From JBGOUV01 sp041477815 (GTDB taxonomy: Bacteria > Acidobacteriota > Terriglobia > Bryobacterales > JACQDG01), in assembly GCA_041477815.1 (NCBI GenBank), contig JBGOUV010000175.1:1-13589 (forward strand): a stretch of DNA of 13,589 nt, read 5' to 3'. Of this stretch, positions 8,001 through 13,589 are shown piece by piece. The notes beneath the pieces are model-generated. The model had not been told where the DNA came from, made no database searches, and saw only the letters and a program-made list of their open reading frames with translations. The translations under genes were made by a program, and so were the position numbers. Every line of letters begins with the position of its first letter. Within the stretch, counting starts at the first letter, position 1.

Positions 8001-8355
8001 CGGCTTCACCGACCTGCCCTGGACCCAGATCATCGTCAATGGCGCCTTGAGTATCTTCAACGGCTGCTACGTGCACCACGACCGCGCCTTCAACGTGGTG
8101 TATTTGCGGAACGACGACTCCACGGCGTGGCTGGGACCGGTTTCCCTGGGAACCGCGGTCACCCTGGAAAACAGCCAGTGCACCGTGTACGCCGCCACCT
8201 CCTCGGCCAGCGGCTCCACCACGAATCTGACGGTGAACCTGGATCTGGGCTTTAAGCCGGCCTTCACCGGGGCTAAGGGCGTTTTCATGCAAACGCAGGA
8301 CGTCGCCGGGGCAGCCACCTCCTGGCAGACCCGGGGCGCTTGGACGGCGCCGTAG
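5092..8355 (+). CDS. Secreted PQQ-dependent sugar dehydrogenase-like propeller with His-rich N-terminal domain and four C-terminal repeats
   Basis: A 1087-aa exported multidomain protein. Order: signal peptide (1-22, ending FPAQA); His-rich beta domain (about 23-140) resembling DUF4399-type domains; glucose/sorbosone dehydrogenase-type six-blade propeller (about 145-482); four repeats of 144-161 aa (484-1087). Propeller landmarks are GEQGMLGLAVDPDFANN, IHNSGAVNFGPDGKLYI (His261, matching the catalytic His of soluble PQQ glucose dehydrogenases), LNGKVLRVNKDGTIPADNP, ARGLRNTFG (Arg335-Asn336), NYGWP and MTQGLDGYIYVSS. The likely role is periplasmic or surface oxidation of a sugar with PQQ; substrate and activity are inferred. 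I start at ATG 5092 because GGGAG lies 5 nt upstream and the signal peptide begins there. ATG 4948 lies before the promoter, lacks a Shine-Dalgarno sequence and would add 48 basic residues ahead of the signal. The stop is 12 nt before the next gene. Confidence 0.85.
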   Translation: MTIHNSVGLSLLSLLAVFPAQAIPTFTLTSPAPNASLPAGTVLIQFFASDFNLGDQGQTHLHFYLDADPITYHFYNGGTRQVLYQGLHTHQIHWRSTTSIEIYGLSSGAHQVRFVLANGNHTELVNPEATKTLNFTLLAPLPSQFTLQAVATNLSFPVGMAFAPDGRLFYNEWATGKVRVIDPGWSLRQQPFFAVTDLITGGEQGMLGLAVDPDFANNHYIYIYYDANNPRRCRLLRLTDVNSVGTNPTYLLDNLPEGDIHNSGAVNFGPDGKLYITTGDSTVASEGDPEPDTNPRSESQNPNSLNGKVLRVNKDGTIPADNPTAGSPVWARGLRNTFGTTFHPDTGDLWGTENGPDDNDEVNRLVRSGNYGWPIVRGIVNNPDYVDPLVAFTPTIAPTGIVALRPNTVYPVTYQHNLFFNDWKNGKIQRIILTGPGLNQLGSLSTAFNGGGGGLVAMTQGLDGYIYVSSNAAIYRMVLIGSQAPSAVSVSPANGSGFTQLFTFNFSDPNGYTDIPAAEMLFNTTLNLANACYLRYSRTANNVSLRNDNNSAWLGPVNLGSGATLENSQCKFNSTGSSASSSGTDVTVRLNLTFKQTFLGTKQIDMQTTDTTGLATGWQQRGVWSVGTVNLAPSAVSVSPASGSGARQVFSFLFSDPNGAADLLWTQMLVNSPLNITNGCYLHYNRSYNVVYLRDDASTAWLGPVPLGTATTLENSQCIVNVGTSSRNVARNSLAENAAEVAGTDMTVNLDLSFKTAFSGPKSVYMYAQDLAGLSSGWQNRGTWTGSVGSPVAPTTVSVTPSSGSGSRQTFSFLYSDGNGFTDLPWTQMLVNNVLSIFNGCYVHYDRAFNAVFLRDDGSTTWLGPVTLGAATTLENSQCVLNAATSSASGATTNLTVNLDLSFKPAFAGTKGVFMQTQDTGGLATGWQSEGAWTVPGAGGGNLPPSAVSVTPASGSGARQTFAFLFSDPNGFTDLPWTQIIVNGALSIFNGCYVHHDRAFNVVYLRNDDSTAWLGPVSLGTAVTLENSQCTVYAATSSASGSTTNLTVNLDLGFKPAFTGAKGVFMQTQDVAGAATSWQTRGAWTAP
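6541..6984 (+). repeat. C-terminal protein repeat 1 (residues 484-631)
   Basis: First copy of the module APSAVSVSPANGSG...NACYLRY...WLGPVNLG...ENSQC...TGWQQRGVW. It is the most divergent of the four copies and lies next to the propeller. Its two Cys are separated by 37 residues. Confidence 0.85.
6985..7467 (+). repeat. C-terminal protein repeat 2 (residues 632-792)
   Basis: Second copy (APSAVSVSPASGSG, NGCYLHY, ENSQC, SSGWQNRGTW). It carries an insertion of about 12 residues (RNSLAENAAEVAG region, near 7280-7318) between ENSQC and the VNLDLSFK strand that the other copies lack. Confidence 0.85.
7468..7920 (+). repeat. C-terminal protein repeat 3 (residues 793-943)
   Basis: Third copy (APTTVSVTPSSGSG, NGCYVHY, ENSQC, GVFMQTQDTGGLATGWQ). 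It is very close to copy 4 at both protein and DNA level, suggesting a recent duplication. Confidence 0.85.
7921..8352 (+). repeat. C-terminal protein repeat 4 (residues 944-1087)
   Basis: Fourth copy (PPSAVSVTPASGSG, NGCYVHH, ENSQC, GVFMQTQDVAGAATSWQ), ending exactly at the stop codon. The Cys pair has the same 37-residue spacing as in the other copies. Confidence 0.85.
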
Positions 8356-8367
8356 CCGGACTCCCCT

Positions 8368-10173
8368 ATGCGCCGCCGGAGCGCCCGAACCCTGTTCCTG
8401 ACCCTCCCTGTTGCCGCCCTCTTCCTGTTCGGGCGCCATTGTCTCCACCGGCCCTTGCTGGCCCAGTTGGCCCTGCCGGTATATTACGTCGACGCCGACG
8501 AGGGCGCGGACGCCAACCCCGGAACGTCGCCGCAGTCCGCCTGGCAAACCTTGGATCGGATCAACGCGCGCACTTTCGCCGGGGGCAGCATCGTTTTCTT
8601 CAAACGCGGCTGCGAGTGGCGCGGCGGCCTGCGGTTGCGGATTTCGTCCAGTTCGGATCTGCCGGTGACTTTGGGATCGTACGGCTCCGGTCCCCCGCCC
8701 GTCCTCAACGGCGCCCGCCTGCTTTCTTCCTGGGAGCCTTACTCCTCGGCCGGCGTTCCCATCTACCGCGCGGCAGCGCCGTCGGCCCCCGCCCAAGTGC
8801 TGGTCGACGGGGTCTCTCAGGAGCTCGCCCGCAGTCCCAATTCCGGTTACTCGCCCCTCCAGGGTGTTTTCTCCGCTTCCCAAGTCCGGGTCCCCGACTA
8901 CGACTCTTTTTTCTTCGCGCACGGACCGCAGCGGGCGAAGATCCACTTGCGTCTTAGAAATTGGTATGGGGAAACCCGGACGGTCACCCGGTTCGACGAC
9001 CAGACCGGGGTCATCAGTTGGGACGCCGACCCGCCCCTCCGCTATCCTCCCTCCCCCGGCGACGGGTCTTTCCTGGCCAATGCCCTCCCTTTACTCGACC
9101 GCCCGGGCGAGTGGTATTACGACCCCGAGGAGCGCGCCTTGTATCTGGCCTTTCCCGGCGACCAGTCGCCCGCCGATAGTGTGGTGGAGGCTGCGGTCGA
9201 CCCCTACGGGGTTTTCTCCGACTCGGCCGCCGCCTCCCTGCGGATAGACGGCCTCACCCTGGTAAATTTCGCCCAAGCCGGCGTGTGGGCGCGCGGCGCC
9301 GCCCTGGAGCTCACCGGCGTCCGCATCCGCAATTCCAACGAACGCGGAGTCTATGCGGAGACCCGCCGCCTGGTCATCACCGACAGCGTCATTGAGAATA
9401 CCAACTCCGATGGCATTTGGGCCGCCGAGGCGGAGACCTTGCGGATCGAGCGCAATACCCTGTCCAACAACGGCCGCGTCGTTCCCCAGCGCCTTCCCGG
9501 TCTGGAGCTGAACGGCATCCGGGTCAGCCGCAGCGGCGATGTCTCGGTGGTCTCCAACGTGATCACCGGGTCCGGCTTCGGCGGCATCACCGCCACCGCC
9601 ATCCGGCGCACCCTGCGGATCTCCGGCAACCGCATCCTCAACTACTGCGTGGCTTTGAATGATTGTGCCGGTGTTTATATCAACGGCTCCGACTTCACCG
9701 CCTCCCTGCGGGAGATCTCCCACAACTTCATCCAGGACGGCGTGGGCGACCCTCTCGCCGCCCCCAACCCGTCCCGCGTATTGACCGCCGGAATCTATCT
9801 CGACATCTACGCCAGCGACTTCTACCTCCATGACAACGTCATCGACCGGGCCCGGGGAGAGCTGGGCGGCATCGCCGTGAACGGCGGTAATCGCAACGTC
9901 ATCGCCTGGAATCGGATCTGGCAGTACAACTCGCCGACCATGAGTTTCTTCAAGTCCCCGGACACGCGCTTTTCCCCCGCCCGGATCTATCCCATGGACC
10001 AGAATACGGTGGAGCAGAACTCCCTTTTCGCTTCCCTCCAGCGCAGCGAGCGCCTCAATATGGTATTTGTCAATGGCGCCGATTCCGACAATCGTTTTGG
10101 CGTTTTTCGAGATAATACCTTGCAGATCCTGCCCCGCCCGCCGCATATCCATGCCCCGACGCGGAGGCGATAG
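8368..10173 (+). CDS. Secreted right-handed parallel beta-helix protein (polysaccharide lyase/epimerase-like)
   Basis: A 601-aa exported protein. The N terminus MRRRSARTLFLTLPVAALF is a signal peptide, probably cut near LLA-Q. The mature protein opens with YYVDADEGADANPGTS...AWQTLDRIN, the capping motif typical of parallel beta-helix polysaccharide-active proteins. Residues about 272-590 hold repeated beta-helix rungs (LRIDGLTLVNF, LELTGVRIRNSNERGVYAE, LVITDSVIENTNSDGIW, LRIERNTLSNN, VSVVSNVITGSGFGGI, LRISGNRILNY, FYLHDNVIDRARGELGGI). The fold is clear; whether it is a lyase, an epimerase or a non-catalytic binder cannot be decided, since no catalytic set was recognised. ATG 8368 lies 12 nt after the previous stop with only a weak Shine-Dalgarno, suggesting coupled translation. 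Genes for glycosyltransferases follow, which supports a role on an exported glycan. Confidence 0.85.
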   Translation: MRRRSARTLFLTLPVAALFLFGRHCLHRPLLAQLALPVYYVDADEGADANPGTSPQSAWQTLDRINARTFAGGSIVFFKRGCEWRGGLRLRISSSSDLPVTLGSYGSGPPPVLNGARLLSSWEPYSSAGVPIYRAAAPSAPAQVLVDGVSQELARSPNSGYSPLQGVFSASQVRVPDYDSFFFAHGPQRAKIHLRLRNWYGETRTVTRFDDQTGVISWDADPPLRYPPSPGDGSFLANALPLLDRPGEWYYDPEERALYLAFPGDQSPADSVVEAAVDPYGVFSDSAAASLRIDGLTLVNFAQAGVWARGAALELTGVRIRNSNERGVYAETRRLVITDSVIENTNSDGIWAAEAETLRIERNTLSNNGRVVPQRLPGLELNGIRVSRSGDVSVVSNVITGSGFGGITATAIRRTLRISGNRILNYCVALNDCAGVYINGSDFTASLREISHNFIQDGVGDPLAAPNPSRVLTAGIYLDIYASDFYLHDNVIDRARGELGGIAVNGGNRNVIAWNRIWQYNSPTMSFFKSPDTRFSPARIYPMDQNTVEQNSLFASLQRSERLNMVFVNGADSDNRFGVFRDNTLQILPRPPHIHAPTRRR

Positions 10174-10177
10174 GAGA

Positions 10178-11128
10178 ATGAGCTTGCTGAGATTCGGCCG
10201 GAAGAGAACCTCCGCCCCGCCCGCCGCTCCGGACCGCCGGCAAGGTCCTCCCAACGCTTTCGTGCCCGTGGAGTACGCCGGTCTCCACCCCGTCAGCCTG
10301 AATTTCAACAACCAATGGCAGCTCACCGGGTTGCGCTTTGCCGAGGAGCGAAACCGCTTGACGCTCTCCCTGCGCTGGCGCTGCTTGCGCACCTTGTTCC
10401 GGATGGCGCGGTGCTTCACCCACGTAACCGATGCGGCAGGACTTCCGGTGGGCACGATGGATCACGATATTATGAACGGCTCGCCCCGGCCGGTGGCCTG
10501 GCGGCCCGGCGACGAGGGATTGGAGTTTCATTCCCTCTGGCTCCCGGAGCCCAAGCCGGCCACCTCCGCCTATTTCCTGCGGTTTGGATTGTACGATCCC
10601 GAGACCAACCTCCGCCTGCCGCTGACCGCCTCCACCCTGCCGGTAACGGACCATTTCACCGCCGCCACGGTTCAGGCCGGAATCACGCCGGATTCCGAAT
10701 CTGTCTTTTGTCTGCAGCCGGCGGCGGCGGCTCCGTGCCGGGTAAGACTCGGCGACGCGGTGGAGTTGGTCGGCTGTTCGGTGACGTTGCTGGAACGGGT
10801 CCTCTGGCTGCGCTTACGGTGGGTGCTGTCGGAAGTGCCCCGCTCCCAGCTCATGTTCTTCGGTCACGCCGTCACCGCCGCCGACCCGGAAAGGGAAGCC
10901 GTGGCCTCCTTCGATCAGGACATGGCCGTTCACGGGCGTGGCTCCTGGCCTCGCTTCGAACAGGACATCGTCCGTTCCATCCCCCCCACCGCGCCTCTGC
11001 CCGCGTTCCTTCGCGCCGGAGCCTGCACCTTTCCGGAGCTGTCCCGGCTGGAGATTCGCGAAAGCTCCTTCCCCTCCGACCCGGCTTCCCGCTGCTTCTT
11101 CATTCCGGTGGGAGCCGCTAAACTCTGA
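10178..11128 (+). CDS. Protein with two tandem beta-sandwich-like modules, function unknown
   Basis: A 316-aa protein without signal peptide or membrane segment, in a glycosyltransferase operon. I see an internal duplication. Module A (about 48-150) contains LTLSLRWRCL, FTHVTDAAG, GTMDHDIMNG, WRPGDEGLEF and YFLRFGLYDPETNLRLPL. Module B (about 194-295) contains LWLRLRWVLSE, FFGHAVTAAD and SFDQDM. Module A's pattern (F-H-V-D, D-H-D, WxPG, GLYDPxTxxRLP) resembles the beta-sandwich that trails some GT39-type membrane glycosyltransferases and, less closely, carbohydrate-binding domains of O-antigen exporters. A glycan-binding or adaptor role is therefore an inference. I start at ATG 10178, 4 nt after the previous stop, with GGAGG 10 nt upstream inside that gene. 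The frame is open further upstream to 10067, but that would overlap the beta-helix gene by over 100 bases. The gene ends directly at the next ATG. Confidence 0.7.
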   Translation: MSLLRFGRKRTSAPPAAPDRRQGPPNAFVPVEYAGLHPVSLNFNNQWQLTGLRFAEERNRLTLSLRWRCLRTLFRMARCFTHVTDAAGLPVGTMDHDIMNGSPRPVAWRPGDEGLEFHSLWLPEPKPATSAYFLRFGLYDPETNLRLPLTASTLPVTDHFTAATVQAGITPDSESVFCLQPAAAAPCRVRLGDAVELVGCSVTLLERVLWLRLRWVLSEVPRSQLMFFGHAVTAADPEREAVASFDQDMAVHGRGSWPRFEQDIVRSIPPTAPLPAFLRAGACTFPELSRLEIRESSFPSDPASRCFFIPVGAAKL

Positions 11129-12046
11129 ATGATTCTCCTTTCCGTCGTCACCGTCTCCTACAATCCGCGTCCGGACCTGTTGAGCTGGGCGCTGGATTCG
11201 CTGGAAGCTCAGACCTTTCCCAAGTCGCAGTTTGAAGTTGTCATCGTCGACAACAACTCCCAGCCGCCCTTGGACGAATCCCGGCTCCGGGAAGGACGTT
11301 CCCTGCAGTTGCGCCTGGTCCGCGAGCCCCGCCAGGGCAACACCTTCGCCCGCTGCACCGGCATCACCGAGGCCAGGAGCGAGGTGCTGGTATTCGTGGA
11401 TGACGACAACCACATCGATCCCGACTACCTGGAAAAGGCCTGGCGGATCGCGCGCGCGGAGCCCTCCCTGGGGGCCTTCGGCGGCAAGGCGCGGGCCGTG
11501 CTGGAAGCGCCGCTCCCCGCCTGGAAGCAGCGGCTGCTTCCCTTCTTCGGGGTCCGCGACTTCGGCCTCGAGCCCATCACCTCCCGGGAGACCTGCTGGG
11601 GAGAATGGGAGCCCATCGGAGCGGGCATGGTCTTTCGCCGCGACGTCGGAGAGGAGTACGTGCGCTGGGTCACCTTCGACGGGACCACCGGCCTGCTGGG
11701 CCGCAAGGCGGCTACCGGCTTGATGAGCGGAGAGGACACCCTGCTTGCCCAGGCGGCCTACCGGCTGGGATACTCCTGCTCCTACCAGCCCTCCCTGACG
11801 ATGTCCCATTGCATGAAAAAGACGCGCATGCGAACCCGGGTCCTGGCCCGTACCATGGAAGGCCACGGGCGCTCCTTCGTGGTTCTGCAGCAGATCCTCG
11901 GTTGGCCGGTGCCCCGCCCCAGCCTGGCCGGGGCGGCCGTCGAGTTGCACCGGAGATTTCACCAGCACGTCCGGAAGCTGGGGCTGCGGGCCGGCGCCGT
12001 CAAGTGGTTTTGGGATCTCGGCTATTTCCGCCAGGCCAGGAGCTGA
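11129..12046 (+). CDS. Family 2 glycosyltransferase
   Basis: A 305-aa cytoplasmic or membrane-associated GT-A-fold enzyme that would transfer a sugar from a nucleotide sugar to a growing glycan. Seen: LLSVVTVSYN at the N terminus, VVIVDNNSQ (nucleotide-binding strand), FVDDDNHIDPDYL with Asp91-Asp93 as the metal-binding DXD, PIGAGMVFRRDV, and GEDTLL with Glu202-Asp203 as the likely catalytic acid/base region. The C-terminal third (MKKTRMRTRVLARTMEG onward) is basic and may contact the membrane. No transmembrane helix is evident. The ATG follows the previous TGA without a gap, and the Shine-Dalgarno is weak (GGGAG about 13 nt upstream), so translation is probably coupled. The middle (GLLGRKAATGLMSGEDTLL) recalls HpsE-like cyanobacterial polysaccharide transferases, but only loosely. 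Confidence 0.9.
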   Translation: MILLSVVTVSYNPRPDLLSWALDSLEAQTFPKSQFEVVIVDNNSQPPLDESRLREGRSLQLRLVREPRQGNTFARCTGITEARSEVLVFVDDDNHIDPDYLEKAWRIARAEPSLGAFGGKARAVLEAPLPAWKQRLLPFFGVRDFGLEPITSRETCWGEWEPIGAGMVFRRDVGEEYVRWVTFDGTTGLLGRKAATGLMSGEDTLLAQAAYRLGYSCSYQPSLTMSHCMKKTRMRTRVLARTMEGHGRSFVVLQQILGWPVPRPSLAGAAVELHRRFHQHVRKLGLRAGAVKWFWDLGYFRQARS

Positions 12047-12052
12047 TCCGGG

Positions 12053-12934
12053 TTGCGCTTCTCCATCGTCATTCCCAATTACAACTCCGGACCGCTGCTG
12101 GAGCGCGCCCTCCGCTCCGTGCTCGCTCAGAACTATCCCGATCTCCAGATCATCCTGGCCGACGCGCAGAGCACCGACGCTTCCCGCCAGACCATCGAGG
12201 AGTATCGGCACGTCTTTGACCCCCTGCTCTGCGAGAAGGATGACGGACAAGCGGACGGCTTGAACCGGGGCTTTCGGCACGCCCGCGGCGACCTCCACGG
12301 ATGGCTCTGCTCCGACGATGAGCTGCTGCCCGGCGCTCTGGCCCACATCGCCGCGACCTTCCGCAGCAACCCCGAGGCCGACGTGGTGCTGGGAGCTTGC
12401 GAGCGCATCTATCCCGACGGCCGCGTTGCCGTCACCTACCCCGATCCGGACGCCTGGCGAACCATCGGACTGCGGGATACCATCGAGCAACCCAGCACGT
12501 TTTGGTCCGCCGCCCTCCACCGCAAGCTCGGCGAATTGGATCCGACCTTCTATCTGGCCTTCGACTGGGACTTCTGGTGCCGCATGAGAGACGTCGGCGC
12601 CCGCCTGGTGGCCACCGACCAGGTCCTTTCCCGCTACCATTTCAGCGCCTCCAACAAGTCCGGCAGCTCCGGCCGCCGCCACCTGGAAGAGGGTCTCCGG
12701 ATCATCCGCCGTCACTGCCCGCGCGGATGGCTTTTCGCTCCGGCCTACCGCTTCCTATACGAGCACTTCGACCTGCGCGGCTGCTACGACCTCCCACCCA
12801 CCTGCTCACCCGCCAGGGCGGCCGCGTTCCGCCTGACCACGAAGATCCTCACCGCCGTGCTCGGCCAGGACCCGCTGCTTCTCTACAACCTGCACTTCGC
12901 CTCCCTCCAGGAGCGCGGTCTGCCATGGTGGTAG
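12053..12934 (+). CDS. Family 2 glycosyltransferase, TTG start
   Basis: A 293-aa GT-A-fold glycosyltransferase, the second in the operon. Seen: FSIVIPNYNSGPLLERALRS, IILADAQSTDASRQTI, EKDDGQADGLNRGFRHARGD (61-80) and WLCSDDELLPGAL with Asp88-Asp89 as the metal-binding motif. These are followed by IEQPSTFW and DWDFWCRM (Asp171-Trp-Asp173). This combination (DDGQADGLNRGF, then SDDE, then QPSTFW and DWDFW) is typical of GT2 enzymes in capsule and exopolysaccharide clusters. It starts at TTG 12053, 6 nt after the previous stop, with AGGAG 10 nt upstream inside the preceding gene. No ATG exists near the N terminus, and the family motif IVIPNYN begins at residue 5, which fixes the start. It is the last gene of the plus-strand set and is convergent with the sulfatase gene. 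Confidence 0.92.
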   Translation: MRFSIVIPNYNSGPLLERALRSVLAQNYPDLQIILADAQSTDASRQTIEEYRHVFDPLLCEKDDGQADGLNRGFRHARGDLHGWLCSDDELLPGALAHIAATFRSNPEADVVLGACERIYPDGRVAVTYPDPDAWRTIGLRDTIEQPSTFWSAALHRKLGELDPTFYLAFDWDFWCRMRDVGARLVATDQVLSRYHFSASNKSGSSGRRHLEEGLRIIRRHCPRGWLFAPAYRFLYEHFDLRGCYDLPPTCSPARAAAFRLTTKILTAVLGQDPLLLYNLHFASLQERGLPWW

Positions 12935-12959
12935 GGCGGCCCCCCCGGGGAAGCGGTTG
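12935..12959. other. 25-base convergent gap; no intrinsic terminator
   Basis: The gap contains only a C-run followed by a G-run (cccccccgggg) and no T-rich tail on either strand. Transcripts from the two sides probably overlap or end by another mechanism. Confidence 0.5.
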
Positions 12960-13589
12960 CTACGGTCGCCGCTCCGCGCTCACCGGACCCGCCGCGTTGC
13001 GAACCATATCCCGCGCCGTTGAAAACCACTCCCCGTACCGGACGCCGGGAAGAAACTCGTCGCCCGAGTCGTGCAGCAGGTCCCGCAGCCGCGACCGGAG
13101 CGAGTCCATCACCGGCGGACCGCGCCGCCCGTCGAACAGGTTCCGCGTCTGGTAGGGATCGGCCTGGTTGTCGTACAGCTCCTCCGCTCCGGTCAGCCAC
13201 TTCACGTAGGTGTGCTGTTTGGTCCGCAGGCCGCGCCATTCGGGCCAGTCGGTCGCCGTTTCCGGAAAGTCCCAGTGCGACACGTAATTGGCCATGAGTA
13301 GCGCGTCATGCTGCGCGCCGCGCCCGGTGAGCGCCTGTGGCGACAGGTCGCGCCCGTTCACGATCGCGGGCGCCTTTAGCCCGCACAACGACGCCAGCGT
13401 CGGAAAATGATCCATCGGCCCGAACAGCGCGTCGCTCCGCGAGCCGGCCTGGATCCGCCCCGGCCAGCGGTACACCAGCGGCACGTCCACCGCTTCCGCG
13501 TACGGCACCATCTTGTTATACCTGCCCTGCGACGCCAGCATCTCGCCGTGGTCGGACGTGAACACGACGATGGTGTTGCCCGACAGGCC
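12960..13589 (-). CDS. Sulfatase, C-terminal part (N-terminal part beyond right edge)
   Basis: 209 residues of an alkaline-phosphatase-superfamily sulfatase that would hydrolyse sulfate esters, probably on a sulfated glycan. The fragment begins with GLSGNTIVVFTSDHGEMLASQG, in which TSDHGE is the conserved Asp-His metal-binding motif. It continues through VPLVYRWPGRI, MDHFPTLASLCGL, a second Lys region around KQHTYVKWLTG and the family's ELYDNQADPYQTRNLF. The frame is open to the last base of the window. The GTG at 13565 is inside the DHG motif's strand and is not a start. The activating CxPxR motif, required for formylglycine formation, would lie beyond the right edge and cannot be checked. 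The stop is TAG at 12962-12960. It is not in the same operon as the glycosyltransferases, but it may act on a related polysaccharide. Confidence 0.93.
   Translation of the reverse strand, partial: GLSGNTIVVFTSDHGEMLASQGRYNKMVPYAEAVDVPLVYRWPGRIQAGSRSDALFGPMDHFPTLASLCGLKAPAIVNGRDLSPQALTGRGAQHDALLMANYVSHWDFPETATDWPEWRGLRTKQHTYVKWLTGAEELYDNQADPYQTRNLFDGRRGPPVMDSLRSRLRDLLHDSGDEFLPGVRYGEWFSTARDMVRNAAGPVSAERRP

Noticed and set aside
6886..8946. 686-codon minus-strand open frame spanning the four repeats and into the next gene
   Set aside because: Its apparent internal repeats are only the antisense image of the plus-strand tandem repeats, and it runs across two real plus-strand genes.
10067..10177. 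N-terminal extension of the double beta-sandwich protein
   Set aside because: It would overlap the beta-helix gene by over 100 bases. ATG 10178 has GGAGG upstream and follows the preceding stop by 4 nt.
10814..12715. 633-codon minus-strand open frame opposite the glycosyltransferases
   Set aside because: Both plus-strand genes have full GT2 motif sets; the antisense translation has no domain.

Overview
The window is GC-rich DNA from a bacterium that is most likely an Acidobacteriota of the Solibacter/Bryobacter type. Two protein modules point there. One is the TIGR03437-type module (surface motif PLYFVSPGQINAQAPWE) in the gene at 2412. The other is the tandem module with a CYLHY...ENSQC cysteine pair, four copies of which end the gene at 5092. 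Both are, to my knowledge, strongly enriched in that phylum. The taxonomic call is an inference from protein families, not from a marker gene.

Left end, minus strand (1-2332): a two-gene 2-oxoacid:ferredoxin oxidoreductase operon consists of a small 2x[4Fe-4S] ferredoxin subunit and an alpha subunit cut by the left edge. Upstream of it lies a NarL/LuxR-type response regulator with a near-consensus sigma70-type promoter. No histidine kinase is visible.

Centre, plus strand (2291-4826): a divergently transcribed secreted protein carries a TIGR03437-type module at its N terminus, followed by a propeller-like region. Its putative promoter is interleaved with that of the regulator.

Right part, plus strand (4985-12934): a good promoter precedes five tightly packed genes. 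They encode a secreted PQQ sugar-dehydrogenase-like propeller with a His-rich N-terminal domain and four C-terminal repeats, a secreted right-handed parallel beta-helix protein, a protein with two beta-sandwich-like modules, and two family 2 glycosyltransferases. Gaps are 12, 4, 0 and 6 nt, so they are probably co-transcribed. I read this as a candidate surface or extracellular polysaccharide module: glycosyltransferases build, the beta-helix protein may modify or cleave, and the propeller protein may oxidise sugars or bind at the surface.

Right edge, minus strand (12960-13589): the C-terminal part of a sulfatase, convergent with the glycosyltransferase operon.

No tRNA, rRNA, CRISPR array, insertion sequence or integrase was seen. 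There is no gene-free stretch longer than 300 bases.
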